From Sedimentisphaerales bacterium (GTDB lineage Bacteria; Planctomycetota; Phycisphaerae; Sedimentisphaerales; SM23-30), in contig JANQJS010000025.1 of assembly GCA_028281535.1 (NCBI GenBank), positions 124,001 through 188,000 of the forward strand: a DNA stretch of 64,000 nt, read 5' to 3'. The notes under the pieces are model-generated. The model had not been told where the DNA came from. It was given only the letters and a program-made list of their open reading frames with translations, and did no database searches. The position numbers were made by a program, and so were the translations under genes. Below are positions 54,698 to 64,000 of the stretch, piece after piece; position 1 is the stretch's first letter; each line of letters starts with the position of its first letter.

Positions 54698-56713
54698 TTA
54701 AATACCAATTAATTTCTTGCTCACTATTAATCCAGCGACGCTCCAGGCTTGGGCGATGCAGCCTTTGGGGGTGTGTGGGTAATCGCCGTCGAAGATTTCT
54801 GAGACGTTGCCGATGCAGGCGGTTTCGTTGAGATGGCGTAATAGAGGTTCGATGATTTTTTCTGCTTCGTCTTTTGCTTTATTGGTGTAATCGTTGGCTT
54901 TGAGGAAAGCTTCGATGAATGGTCCCATCAAAAATCCCCAGGTTGTCCCCTGATGATAGGCACTGTCTCGGTTGTATTGATCGCCAAAGTAGTAGTTGCG
55001 GTAACGTGAATCTTTTGGACTCAGGCTTCTCAGGCCATGGCCATTCAATAATTCTTTTTGTGCGATGGCGACAACGCCTTGTTGTTGATATTTACTTAAG
55101 CAAGAGAAGGGCAGTGAGACTGCAAAGATCTGGTTTGGCCGTACGCCTTTATCCACGCCGCCATCTGGGTAGATGCAATCATTTAAGTAATTGCCGTCGT
55201 TGTTCCAGAATAGGCGAGTGAAGCTTTCTTTGATTTGGGTGATTTGTTGGCGATACGTTTCTTTTTCAGATTTCTCTTTTGATGTTTCTTCTAAAATGCA
55301 AATAGCGTTATACCAGAGAGCATTAATTTCAACCGCTTTACCATAGCGAGGCGTAAAAGCTTCTCCATTGCATTTGGCATCCATCCAGGTTAATTGAGTA
55401 TCTGCATCGCCTCCGCTAATCAGACCGTCACTGTCGGCGTGGATATGATCACGTGTTCCTGTGCGATAGCCATTGACGATTTCTTCTATTTTAGGGCGAA
55501 GGTGTTTGTGAAACGTTTCTTCGTCGTTAGTTTCTTTTAAGTAGAGATAAGCCGCATTGATAAACCATAATGAAGCATCGATACTATTGTAGTGGGGAGC
55601 TCCGCCATAATCATCGAAGCGGTTTGGGATTTGGCCGAGGTTGACGACAGATGCGAATGTTAAAAGAACCTGTTTCGCTTCTTCATGTCTGCCTGTTTTG
55701 AGCAGTAAACCAGGTAGTGCAATAAAGGTATCTCGTCCCCAATCAGCAAACCAGTGATAGCCCGCTAAGATGGTTGAGGATTCTTTTGTTTTTCCATCTA
55801 CTTCTATATTGCGTTGAACGATAAATGGGTCTGCCGCGAGTGCCAATGCTTCTTCATCCTCATCTTGGGCATTAGCCAAACGGATGAGCTCATGGCGGCG
55901 TTGTTTGAGTCGGTCGATGAATTTATCCGTATTAATGGGTGAAGTGTCAACCTGTTCATTGGCTGGAGTCACTTCTGCAATGAGCGTGATGCGTTGATCG
56001 CCTTCCACTTGCACACGGAAATGCCCACAATTACAAATGTCTTCCAGGTGATCCTGGCCACGACGTTGATCCGTGCGATAGTGCAATCCGTACCACCAAT
56101 CCGATTTATTGTCGAAGCTGGCTGCAGGACACCAGAGATGAAGTTTAGGACCTTCCGGATGCGATTGAATTTGAGCAGTATTGTTAATATTTTTAATCAG
56201 CATGGTATCAGATGAAGATCGAAGTGCGTGAAAATCCCTCATCACTGCCATGGGAAGCAATTTAAAATCTATCGACTGAGGAAAACCTGAAAAATCATAG
56301 TTGATGATGAGTTGATCTTTTTCATAAGAAAGGTAAATCGATTTATCGATTTGACCTGATCCAATTTGAAATTGAAAATGAACACCATCAGTACGAGAAA
56401 AACTTTTTAAATGCTTGTACCCTTGAGGATGTATGCTACCAGAGAATTCGTAGCTGCTTAGTTCGTATGTCTTACCACCAATGACCAGATGTTCGAGTAC
56501 ATTGGAAAGCGTGACCCATCGTTCGATAGGGGGGTGCATTGATGCGATCAGTAAACCATGATACCGGCGTGTATTGCAGCCGAGAACGCTGCTGGAGCTA
56601 TAGCTGCCACGTTGATTGGTGAGTAGCCACTCTTTTTCTAATAGAGCGTCAATTTGGTTACTGTCAATCGAGATGGAATTTAGCTCAACCTCATGCGTAG
56701 AAAGATCTGGCAT
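54698..56713 (-). CDS. Glycogen debranching enzyme (amylo-alpha-1,6-glucosidase type)
   Basis: 671 residues. The N-terminal GDE_N-like beta domain (~15-270; LLTNQRGSYSSSSVLGCNTRRYHGLLIA) is followed by an (alpha/alpha)6 GH15-like catalytic barrel with GYHWFADWGRDTFIALPGLLL (Asp and Trp of the active site), QLTWMDAKCNGEAFTPR and GTTWGFLMGPFIEA. It removes alpha-1,6 branches of glycogen. It is third in the minus-strand run after the GH57 and glycogen-synthase-like genes. Confidence 0.93.
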   Translation of the reverse strand: MPDLSTHEVELNSISIDSNQIDALLEKEWLLTNQRGSYSSSSVLGCNTRRYHGLLIASMHPPIERWVTLSNVLEHLVIGGKTYELSSYEFSGSIHPQGYKHLKSFSRTDGVHFQFQIGSGQIDKSIYLSYEKDQLIINYDFSGFPQSIDFKLLPMAVMRDFHALRSSSDTMLIKNINNTAQIQSHPEGPKLHLWCPAASFDNKSDWWYGLHYRTDQRRGQDHLEDICNCGHFRVQVEGDQRITLIAEVTPANEQVDTSPINTDKFIDRLKQRRHELIRLANAQDEDEEALALAADPFIVQRNIEVDGKTKESSTILAGYHWFADWGRDTFIALPGLLLKTGRHEEAKQVLLTFASVVNLGQIPNRFDDYGGAPHYNSIDASLWFINAAYLYLKETNDEETFHKHLRPKIEEIVNGYRTGTRDHIHADSDGLISGGDADTQLTWMDAKCNGEAFTPRYGKAVEINALWYNAICILEETSKEKSEKETYRQQITQIKESFTRLFWNNDGNYLNDCIYPDGGVDKGVRPNQIFAVSLPFSCLSKYQQQGVVAIAQKELLNGHGLRSLSPKDSRYRNYYFGDQYNRDSAYHQGTTWGFLMGPFIEAFLKANDYTNKAKDEAEKIIEPLLRHLNETACIGNVSEIFDGDYPHTPKGCIAQAWSVAGLIVSKKLIGI

Positions 56714-56778
56714 GGTTAATCTCCATGGTCTAGGATTTCCGTATCATTACCATGACATGCATGGATTCGTTCGTGCAA

Positions 56779-58005
56779 TTATTGAGGCGTCACCATCTTG
56801 TGTGATTTGTTTTGTTCCACTTTGCCAGCGGCATTGCGACAACGACTCTGTAAGTTATCCATGACATTCATAAAGTTGATGTATGAATCATACGGGCTGT
56901 CGTATGGATTGAAGTACTTATGTACATCACCATCAGCAAACCATTTGGTACACATATAATAGAAATGGTCAGAGGTTTGCAGTTTTCGCCAGTCTTCAAT
57001 CAGGCTTTCGTCCCCCGTGGCTTTGACCGCACCCTCTAATTGATAAATTTCATACAGAGCATTGGACTGCATTGCGTTGCCTAACCAGGCAGATAAATCG
57101 CGTTCCATGTCTGCCCAGCTGATCATGTAGGGCACGTTCAAATCGCCCATGGCATCATAGCTATCAATCACTTCAGATGGGGTTTTGAAATCATTGTCTG
57201 GATGTTTAAGAACTTCACCGGGCATGTGATTTAAAAAGTCAAAGATGCCGGTGTCTTCCCATTGGTGTTCGCCCAATGTTTCGTAATCCATAAATAAGTT
57301 GACGGTAAATCCATTGCCATTGACATCATGGACCCAGTTGGCAAATTTGGGAGCCGTGAGTGGCCATTCGGCCCAATCCTGATTGGAAAAACGAAATGCT
57401 ATATCATCGCTTAAGCGATAATTTTTTGTCAGCATTTTAATATTGTTTTGGCCAGGGGGGGTATAGACATAGTTAGGGCTGCGAAATCCCATAATATGAT
57501 CGGCACCTTCACAGATAATACCTTCATACCCCATGTCGTTGATATATTCGGCCAATTCATTGTTGTATATTAATTCTGTATTTCTGAAAATACGAGGTGT
57601 TTGTCCAAATAGTTCCTGGATACGTTTGCGGTGCATGCGAACCTGATGAGCAAATTCATCCTTAGAATATAAAAAGGATAAACTATGGTAGTAGGTTTCT
57701 GAGATGAATTCGACGCAGCCGGTATCAGCCAGTGCGTGGAATGTACTCAGTACTTCTGGGCAATATTCTTCAAATTGGTCAAGGGCTACGCCTGTGATTG
57801 CGTAAGATACTTTGAACTGACCATTGTAGCGATGGATAAGGTCCAAGATCAAACGGTTCGCGGGTAGATAGCATTTATTAGCAACTTTGCGGCAAATCTC
57901 GCCGTTTTTATAATCATCAAAATAATTATTGTCGCTATCAAATACACTGTAATGTCTTAAACGATAAGGCTGATGAACTTGAAAATAAAAACATACAGAT
58001 GCCAT
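56779..58005 (-). CDS. GH57-family alpha-amylase / glucanotransferase
   Basis: 408 residues. Family marks are VCFYFQVHQPYRLRH at the N-terminus, YYHSLSFLYS, the segment RNTELIYNNELAEYIND holding the candidate catalytic Glu, and LFMDYETLGEHQW with the candidate catalytic Asp. GH57 enzymes cleave or transfer alpha-1,4-glucans. ATG 58005 is preferred (AGGTA upstream); the frame is open to 58026. It lies between the glycogen-synthase-like and debranching genes, suggesting glycogen turnover. Confidence 0.92.
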   Translation of the reverse strand: MASVCFYFQVHQPYRLRHYSVFDSDNNYFDDYKNGEICRKVANKCYLPANRLILDLIHRYNGQFKVSYAITGVALDQFEEYCPEVLSTFHALADTGCVEFISETYYHSLSFLYSKDEFAHQVRMHRKRIQELFGQTPRIFRNTELIYNNELAEYINDMGYEGIICEGADHIMGFRSPNYVYTPPGQNNIKMLTKNYRLSDDIAFRFSNQDWAEWPLTAPKFANWVHDVNGNGFTVNLFMDYETLGEHQWEDTGIFDFLNHMPGEVLKHPDNDFKTPSEVIDSYDAMGDLNVPYMISWADMERDLSAWLGNAMQSNALYEIYQLEGAVKATGDESLIEDWRKLQTSDHFYYMCTKWFADGDVHKYFNPYDSPYDSYINFMNVMDNLQSRCRNAAGKVEQNKSHKMVTPQ

Positions 58006-58135
58006 TTGTCTACCTCGCTGATTCAATCACCGATGTTGGTCGATTGCTTTCCATCAAACGACAACATGTTTTGATCATGCCGGAATCCATCCCGGCTCAA
58101 AAATACCACACAAAACCGCATTTGGGTTTTATTTG

Positions 58136-59455
58136 TTATGCACAGCACAAAACGGAGTCATAAGCTTTGATGCAATGTTCGGCTGCATCTTTCCATGACA
58201 GTTTACGTACTTCAAAGTTTCCGTGTTGCTGAAGGGTGACGCTCAAAGGTGGATGTTTCAAAACAGCAATGATTTTATTTGCCATTTCATTAATATCCCA
58301 GAAGTCGACCTTTAACGCGTGGGTGAGTACTTCGGCCACGCCACTTTGTTTACTGATAATTACAGGAACATCATTACGCAGGGCTTCCAGTGGTACCAGG
58401 CCAAATGGCTCAGAAACACTGGGCATGACAAATAAGTCTGCCATGCGGAAGACTTTGTCCACATCATCACCGCGTAAGAAACCGGTAAAGAGAACTTTGT
58501 GTCCTATTCCCATCTCCGCGGCAAGTTCAATGGTGCGTTTGATCAGATCCCCTGAGCCCGCCATGACGAATTTGACATTGTCCATGACATCGATCACTTT
58601 TTTTGCAGCAGCGAGAAAATATTCAGGCCCTTTCTGCATTGTGATTCGTCCCAGGAATAACACAATCTTTTCATCTTTCGAGATGCGATTGGTTTTAGGT
58701 ACGTTTAAAACGGTGCCGTTTCGCTCAATGGCGTTATAGACAACGCTGATTTTTTCTTCGCTAACAGAATAACGACTCGCAACGATATTTTTCGTCAAAT
58801 GACTTACGGCAATCACTTTGTTGGCGTAATGTAAGCCTTGACGTTCGATATCATAGACCATTTGGTTGACACTCTCGCCACTTCGATCAAATTCGGTGGA
58901 GTGTATATGAGCAACTAAAGGTTTGCCTGACATGGCAGAAACAGCGATGCCCGCAGGGTAAGTCATCCAGTCATGTGCATGAATGACATCAAAGTCTTCG
59001 TCGCGGGCGATGACTGTTGCTAGTCGTGCATAACGCTGCACTTCCTGGTATAGATCTTCGCCATAATGTCCAGGTTGACCATGAAGGTTTTCCATGTTTT
59101 CTTGTCCCGTTTGGACTTGATGCGAAGAGAAAATGGATTGTTTGGTAATATTTTCCAGCATTTCGTTGTATGATTGCGGTGTTTGGTAAGGTTGTAATGA
59201 AGAACGAACCGCACGAAATGTCACGTTGGAAAAATCTTTTTCGTCGAGTAAATCAAAGCTGCTAATGTCAATGCCGAGGTTGGTTGGGCTGGTCATTTTA
59301 ACATGAGTGCTATACTCTGAAGATACAGGGCGGGGTAATACGAAGATAACTTCTGTGCCCAGCTGGCTCATGGCTCGAGTCAAACCGTAGCATGCGGTTC
59401 CAAGTCCGCCAGAAATAAAAGGTGGAAACTCCCACCCAAGCATTAATACGCGCAT
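58136..59455 (-). CDS. GT4/GT5-type glycosyltransferase, glycogen-synthase-like
   Basis: 439 residues. GT-B fold: MRVLMLGWEFPPFISGGLGTACYGL carries the N-terminal GGLG donor motif, VIHAHDWMTYPAGIA is conserved in starch/glycogen synthases, and the C-terminal half has VLFLGRITMQKGPEYFLAAA and SVSEPFGLVPLEALRNDVPVI. It most likely extends glycogen from a nucleotide-glucose donor, since GH57 and debranching genes follow. An alternative is a sucrose- or other alpha-glucan-related GT4. Confidence 0.85.
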   Translation of the reverse strand: MRVLMLGWEFPPFISGGLGTACYGLTRAMSQLGTEVIFVLPRPVSSEYSTHVKMTSPTNLGIDISSFDLLDEKDFSNVTFRAVRSSLQPYQTPQSYNEMLENITKQSIFSSHQVQTGQENMENLHGQPGHYGEDLYQEVQRYARLATVIARDEDFDVIHAHDWMTYPAGIAVSAMSGKPLVAHIHSTEFDRSGESVNQMVYDIERQGLHYANKVIAVSHLTKNIVASRYSVSEEKISVVYNAIERNGTVLNVPKTNRISKDEKIVLFLGRITMQKGPEYFLAAAKKVIDVMDNVKFVMAGSGDLIKRTIELAAEMGIGHKVLFTGFLRGDDVDKVFRMADLFVMPSVSEPFGLVPLEALRNDVPVIISKQSGVAEVLTHALKVDFWDINEMANKIIAVLKHPPLSVTLQQHGNFEVRKLSWKDAAEHCIKAYDSVLCCA

Positions 59456-60037
59456 CTTCTACCAATCCCCAAACTCATAGTTTTCAGCTCAATGATTCCT
59501 TTCATAAGAGCTCGATCGAAATTAATGATCATAATAATTTCCTTTTCACATTCATCTGCCCCTTTTGGCATTGAATATGATTCGCAGATCTGTTCGGCGA
59601 ATAGGCATTGCAATCTTATTATTTTACTTTTTATAAAATTTTACAAGCCCTGATTTTAAAAAAATTATAAAAATTTTAAAAAGACCTTGAAGGCTTTCTA
59701 CAAATCGGTAGAGAAAATGAGATTCACAACTAAAATGTTGTTTTTACCAATGCTTATTAACAACGCCCGCAACCTATTCATGATTCAACACTAACTTTTC
59801 GGGGTGGGTAGAATCTATTGCCAGATGCTGTTATTTCATTTTCTTACTCTAGCATATTTTATCGGTATAACGGTCGATTTTTATGCAGAATAACTGACAG
59901 ATTTGCCTGTTAAAAAAGGTTTTATGAATAAATTGACAATAGATAAGTGTTCGCAAAAAAAAAAAATGGCTTACCGATGTAAGCCATTTAAGGACTAGGC
60001 GAGTTATTTTATTTCTTAAGCTAGCAAATGCAGCTGA
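59456..60037. other. AT-rich intergenic region upstream of the glycogen cluster
   Basis: About 580 bases. It should hold the promoter for the glycogen cluster at its left end and has the aconitase terminator at its right end. A very AT-rich stretch (59,620-59,690) is present. No gene or RNA is recognised. Confidence 0.5.
59955..59989 (-). terminator. Intrinsic terminator of the aconitase gene
   Basis: AAATGGCTTAC and GTAAGCCATTT pair perfectly over 11 bases around a CGAT loop. On the minus strand a run of about twelve T follows. It lies about 50 bases after the aconitase stop. Confidence 0.92.
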
Positions 60038-62302
60038 TTATTTATTCTGTTCCGCGATCATATTCAACGCTGATCCCGCTTTAAACCATTCGATTTGTAG
60101 ATCTGACATTGTGTGGGTTACTTCGAATTGATCTTCGCTACCATCACTGTGCTTAAGTGAAACTGTTAACGGTTTTCCGGGAGCCAGGCCTTTTAATCCA
60201 AGAATTGAGAGCTTATCATCGGCTTGGATTTTGTCATAATCGCTGGGATTTGAAAATACGAGTGGTAAGACACCCTGTTTTTTGAGGTTTGTTTCGTGAA
60301 TTCGGGCAAAACTTCGCACAATAACGGCTCGAGCACCTAAGAAACGAGGCGACATCGCGGCATGTTCACGGCTGGAGCCTTCACCATAATTTTCATCACC
60401 AATCGAGACCCAACCGTGGCCCTTGGCTTTGTAATCGCGGGCAATTGCAGGAATTGACACATTCTTTTCACCTGTCAGAACGTTTACGCCGGTTCCTGGT
60501 TCGTCACCAAACATGTTTTCAGCACCAATGAACATATTGTCACTGATTTTATCCAGGTGTCCTCGGTATTTTAGCCATGGGCCTGCCGCAGAAATATGAT
60601 CCGTTGTGCATTTTCCTTTTGCTTTAAGTAGGACAAACAAGTCGGTGATGTCTTCGCCATCCCATGGAGCAAAAGGTTCCAGGATTTCCAGGCGTTCACT
60701 GTCGACGGCGACTTGAACTTCTGCGTTTGGATCAAGATTTGGTGCAATGAAGAAATCGTCATTTCCTTTAGAAAATCCGCTTTTTGGTAATTCATCAGCA
60801 ACGGGGGCATCTAATTTAACTTCTTCGCCATTTTCGTTTGTGATCGTGTCGGTAATAGGATTAAAAGTTAGTTTACCGGCAATAACCAGAGCGGTTACGA
60901 TTTCAGGACTACTGATAAATGCGAGTGTTGCAGCATTTCCGTCATTTCGGCGTGCAAAATTACGATTGAATGAGGTGATGATTGAGTTTTTGATATTTTC
61001 CCCAATATCCAATCGTTTCCATTGTCCAATACAAGGTCCGCAAGCGTTAGCAAGTACGCAGCCACCAATTTTTTCGAGTGTTTCAAGTTGGCCATCTCGT
61101 TCAATGGTCGCTCGAACCTGTTCAGATCCTGGGGTAATCATGAATTCTGATTTCGCTTTTAAGCCTTTGTTTATAGCTTGTTGGGCGATATGTGCACTGC
61201 GGCCAATATCTTCATAGGAAGAGTTGGTGCAGCTACCAATCAGGCCAACTTTTAGTTCTTCTGGATAATCTTTTTCTGCCGCTTCTGCTTTGAGTGCAGA
61301 GATTGGGCGGGCCAAATCTGGGGTGAATGGGCCAACGATATGCGGTTCAAGTGTATCCAGGTCGATTTCAATAATTTCATCGTAATATTTTTCTGGAGCA
61401 TCGAAGACTTCTGGGTCAGCGGTCAAATGTTCTGTCAAACTTGAAGTCAGATCAGCAAGGTCGTCTCGATCAGTGCTTCTTAGGTAGTCTGCCATGCGAT
61501 CATCGCAAGGAAATACAGAGGTGGTTGCACCAATTTCTGCACCCATATTACAGATCGTTCCTTTGCCTGTACAACTGATTGATTTTGTGCCATCGCCAAA
61601 ATATTCAACGATTTTTCCGGTTCCACCTTTTACAGTCAGAATACCGGCTAATTTTAGAATGACGTCTTTAGGGCTGGTCCAGCCATTGAGTTTGCCAGTT
61701 AATTTGACACCAATCAGGCCTGGCCACTTCAGTTCCCAGGGCATGCCTGCCATGACGTCAACGGCATCCGCGCCACCTACGCCAATTGCCAGCATGCCTA
61801 AGCCACCAGCATTTGGAGTATGGGAATCGGTACCAATCATCAATCCACCTGGGAAACCATAATTTTCCAGAATCACTTGGTGGATAATTCCCGAGCCAGG
61901 TTTCCAGAATCCGATGCCATATTTACGGGAAACGCTACTGAGAAAATCGTACACTTCACGATTTTCATCGATAGCGCGATCTAAGTCTTCTTTTGCTCCA
62001 CTTTGAGCGCGAATAAGGTGATCGCAGTGGACTGTACTTGGTACGGCGACTTGTTTGCGACCAGCTCGCATAAATTGCAATAGTGCCATTTGAGCTGTAG
62101 CATCTTGCATTGCAACACGATCAGGATTTAATGATACATATGTATCCTGGCGTTTTGGTGCTTCAGTCAGATCTTCCGCTAAATGGCAAGCCAGGATTTT
62201 TTCTGCCAGGGTAAGCCCGCGGCCAAATAGTTTTCGTGCATTCGCGATCCTGTCAGCTAACTGGCTGTAGGAAGATTTGATCATATCAAAATCATGTATC
62301 AT
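60038..62302 (-). CDS. acn: Aconitate hydratase, mitochondrial-type
   Basis: Interconverts citrate and isocitrate with a [4Fe-4S] cluster. The 754-residue product is of the mitochondrial ACO2 type rather than the usual bacterial AcnA/Acn[82 protein letters not shown] and [14 protein letters not shown] all match that branch, and the length is shorter than AcnA. Cluster cysteines are in GSCTNS and ACGPC. ATG 62302 is chosen; AAAGG lies 12 bases upstream, while ATG 62314 would overlap it. Confidence 0.94.
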   Translation of the reverse strand: MIHDFDMIKSSYSQLADRIANARKLFGRGLTLAEKILACHLAEDLTEAPKRQDTYVSLNPDRVAMQDATAQMALLQFMRAGRKQVAVPSTVHCDHLIRAQSGAKEDLDRAIDENREVYDFLSSVSRKYGIGFWKPGSGIIHQVILENYGFPGGLMIGTDSHTPNAGGLGMLAIGVGGADAVDVMAGMPWELKWPGLIGVKLTGKLNGWTSPKDVILKLAGILTVKGGTGKIVEYFGDGTKSISCTGKGTICNMGAEIGATTSVFPCDDRMADYLRSTDRDDLADLTSSLTEHLTADPEVFDAPEKYYDEIIEIDLDTLEPHIVGPFTPDLARPISALKAEAAEKDYPEELKVGLIGSCTNSSYEDIGRSAHIAQQAINKGLKAKSEFMITPGSEQVRATIERDGQLETLEKIGGCVLANACGPCIGQWKRLDIGENIKNSIITSFNRNFARRNDGNAATLAFISSPEIVTALVIAGKLTFNPITDTITNENGEEVKLDAPVADELPKSGFSKGNDDFFIAPNLDPNAEVQVAVDSERLEILEPFAPWDGEDITDLFVLLKAKGKCTTDHISAAGPWLKYRGHLDKISDNMFIGAENMFGDEPGTGVNVLTGEKNVSIPAIARDYKAKGHGWVSIGDENYGEGSSREHAAMSPRFLGARAVIVRSFARIHETNLKKQGVLPLVFSNPSDYDKIQADDKLSILGLKGLAPGKPLTVSLKHSDGSEDQFEVTHTMSDLQIEWFKAGSALNMIAEQNK

Positions 62303-62611
62303 TTTTACAAACATCCTTTAAATAAGTACTTATGGTTCATGGAGGTTTTGAATAAATTTACGGCTAACTCCAGCAGGCCCCCATACTCGATAGTCGTAAC
62401 CTCAAGTCATGCCTATGCTAATAAATCCGCCAGGTAAATTCAACCGTCTAATCTCACAAAAATTCTGATATATTTGAGTTTTAGGACTAAATTTCAGCTT
62501 TTTTAATCAAATTTCAATGATTTGTCAGTGTGTGTAAGCTCAATGGTCCTGCTTGTGGTGGGCGTATTCAGGTTGAGTTTAGGTATTATTGGATTAGTAA
62601 TACGTAAAAGA
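62303..62611. other. Spacer upstream of aconitase
   Basis: About 310 bases between the aconitase start and the phosphatase stop. It presumably holds the aconitase promoter. I see no repeat, RNA or small gene. Confidence 0.5.
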
Positions 62612-63166
62612 TTAGTTGGATTGCGAACGTAATTTCTCTTCAAATTTTGTAATCAGGTTAGTTTGCTCGGATGTGATATTGATTTCCATATATTCTTTAA
62701 CGTATTGAATAGCTTGTTTTGCGGTTATATTTTTTGTTATCATGACGACGCTACTGGCCGCTACGGCACTGCGTCCGACACCCGCATGGCAATGGATCAC
62801 AATTCGCTGGTCATCTCTTAGGCGGTATTTAGCATCTTCCACCAGTTGACTTAATACCTCAACAGAGGGCGATTGGTAATCTTTGATAGAAAATTGAGTA
62901 AATCGGATATTGGCATCTTTATAGCTTTGGAACAAATTGCGTCTGGCTTTATTTTCAATTTCCTTGTCGGTTGCGAGGACAAAGACATGCTGAATATGAT
63001 TTTTTTTATAAATTTTTAAAAGCCGGCTGCCTCGATCGTAGGCGCCAAACGGCATGGGACTGGTATAGAGATGGCCAGGAAGGTCTAAGGGAATTTCACG
63101 AAACACGCCCGGGTCCGAATTCGAAAATTCGATGGGGATAAGTTTTTTTAACGCAAGCATAGTCAT
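62612..63166 (-). CDS. Dual-specificity-type protein phosphatase
   Basis: 184 residues of the cysteine-based phosphatase superfamily. The P-loop VIHCHAGVGRSAVAAS holds the CX5R motif with catalytic Cys and Arg (~137-143), preceded by a possible general-acid loop in FSIKDYQSPS. It may dephosphorylate a tyrosine/serine protein or a phospholipid; the target is unknown. Start could be ATG 63166 or ATG 63160. It stands alone. Confidence 0.87.
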   Translation of the reverse strand: MTMLALKKLIPIEFSNSDPGVFREIPLDLPGHLYTSPMPFGAYDRGSRLLKIYKKNHIQHVFVLATDKEIENKARRNLFQSYKDANIRFTQFSIKDYQSPSVEVLSQLVEDAKYRLRDDQRIVIHCHAGVGRSAVAASSVVMITKNITAKQAIQYVKEYMEINITSEQTNLITKFEEKLRSQSN

Positions 63167-63456
63167 TCCATGATGTCAATAAATTGTGTTTTAGTGAATT
63201 TATTCGTTTGGGGTATGCATAGATTTTTCAACAGTAGATTCTCAGAGTAAATGTGTTGAAATTTATTGCATAGCACAAATCGTTTACTAAAAATATCTGC
63301 CCTTGATAATTTTAGTCCCACCTCTTTATAGCTATATCTTATAAACATCAACTGGAAATGCAAGTCAAATTTACCCAAGTTGAATTAGTGTATTTCTGAA
63401 AATCATCTCAAATGTTTAGATTTATCAAGATGTGGGATTGGTAGAAAAGTGCGCAT

Positions 63457-63515
63457 AAAAAAAACTAGCCGCCGAAATACTTCGAAAGAGCCACAAGTTG
63501 CTAAACGGCTAGTTT
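63457..63515 (-). terminator. Long-stem terminator on the minus strand
   Basis: AAACTAGCCG (63462-63471) and CGGCTAGTTT (63506-63515) pair perfectly around a 34-base loop, with eight T following on the minus strand. No gene lies upstream of it in the window, so it would end a non-coding transcript. Confidence 0.7.
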
Positions 63516-63630
63516 ATATCATCTCTGTCTAGACTTACCCAAAACTAAACAGAAACAATTAATTTAGTTTAGCTATTAATCAGATTAGATACCTAGACAC
63601 TTTTATCCAAACTGATTAATAGCTCTTTTC
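63457..63630 (-). ncRNA. Candidate structured RNA
   Basis: Besides the terminator stem, two perfect inverted repeats lie here: AAACTAAA (63542-63549) with TTTAGTTT (63563-63570), and AGCTATTAATCAG (63571-63583) with CTGATTAATAGCT (63612-63624). TGTCTAG (63526-63532) can also pair with CTAGACA (63593-63599), crossing the last stem. I could not match it to 6S, tmRNA, RNase P or SRP RNA. The RNA reading is inference. Confidence 0.35.
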
Positions 63631-64000
63631 TCGCTCTCTGGTACTAAGTGGGTTTTAGTTGGTAAAAGGTTACACTTTTTTTGGAAAAAAATAGGAGCCA
63701 TCGAGTGGTTGTTAAGATTTAATAACATAAATATCTGTATTTCAGGTGATTGTGTAAATATGGCCGCTGGAATTAAAAGATAGGATCCAGGGTGAACTAT
63801 CGGTTATAATAATACGTATACAATGGTAATACATGTATTATGATTGCATTTATTTTCACTACCTGATATAACAAGTACGAATACGTAATAAATAGGGCGG
63901 GCTCTTAGATTTATTTTTTGAAATGAATCGGGTGGTATTTCGTATGCTAACTAGTGTGTAAGTGTGGAACGTTAGGAGACCTCGAATAATGCAATATTCC

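Larger units (their letters stand above)
63379..64000. other. Gene-free right end with several inverted repeats
   Basis: About 620 AT-rich bases without a credible gene. It contains the three nested inverted repeats and minus-strand terminator described separately (63457-63624). The rest (63,650-64,000) shows only AT-rich stretches and T-runs. Confidence 0.55.

Noticed and set aside
63163-63378. 71-residue minus-strand frame whose TGA overlaps the phosphatase ATG (ATGA)
   Set aside because: The overlap resembles translational coupling, but the frame starts at TTG without a ribosome site, is AT-rich and has no recognisable features. I judge it chance.

Overview
The window looks like a chromosomal segment of a Planctomycetota bacterium, most likely of the Phycisphaerae type. 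The pointers are an N-terminal LEPR-XLL-type sorting motif (LEPLETRVLLSA) on a 1,680-residue surface protein, three PEP-CTERM proteins with C-terminal PEP/PAP-hydrophobic-RRR tails, a dockerin-like domain on a giant GLUG-repeat protein, a mitochondrial-type aconitase, many two-component and GAF proteins, and moderately AT-rich DNA. No tRNA, rRNA, CRISPR array, transposase or phage gene was recognised.

Left part (1-24,000): thiL (cut by the window edge) lies downstream of argH. A GAF/PP2C phosphatase diverges from argH. Then come an unknown AT-rich gene, two PEP-CTERM genes (one a miniature built from FDPA repeats), ilvD, the LEPR/lamin-tail giant protein, a TPR lipoprotein, an M48 membrane protease, a 1,492-residue GLUG/dockerin-like protein bracketed by inverted copies of an ATTCCCGC palindrome, the acpS-mnmG pair and a third PEP-CTERM gene.

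Signalling block (24,067-28,048): an excisionase-like HTH fused to a receiver, an HDOD/HD + histidine kinase, and a degenerate receiver + GAF protein form a three-gene operon. A LOG-family gene follows.

The most remarkable region is 28,937-38,158, a seven-gene minus-strand operon read arsM -> DUF3179 -> arsS (radical SAM) -> DUF547 -> GT-C-like membrane glycosyltransferase -> triple glycosyltransferase fusion -> LCAT-like lipoprotein. ArsM and ArsS are the two characterised early enzymes of arsenosugar synthesis. The triple fusion contains both glycosyltransferase families (TIGR04282 and TIGR04283 types) associated by annotation with arsenosugars. I infer a complete arsenosugar pathway, possibly leading to a membrane arsenolipid, whose later steps are not biochemically established.

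Right part (38,500-64,000): hspQ-like gene, an SPFH + zinc-ribbon pair, a PEGA-like lipoprotein, the uvrB-nadC-birA operon, a GNAT acetyltransferase, an SH3b protein, rhomboid-TPR, a Na+/Ca2+ exchanger family protein, two coupled multi-pass membrane proteins, a TPR lipoprotein, a secreted TPR-like protein, a glycogen cluster (glycogen synthase-like GT, GH57 amylase, debranching enzyme), aconitase and a dual-specificity phosphatase. The last 600 bases carry no gene but contain several strong inverted repeats ending in a poly-T terminator on the minus strand, which could be a structured RNA.
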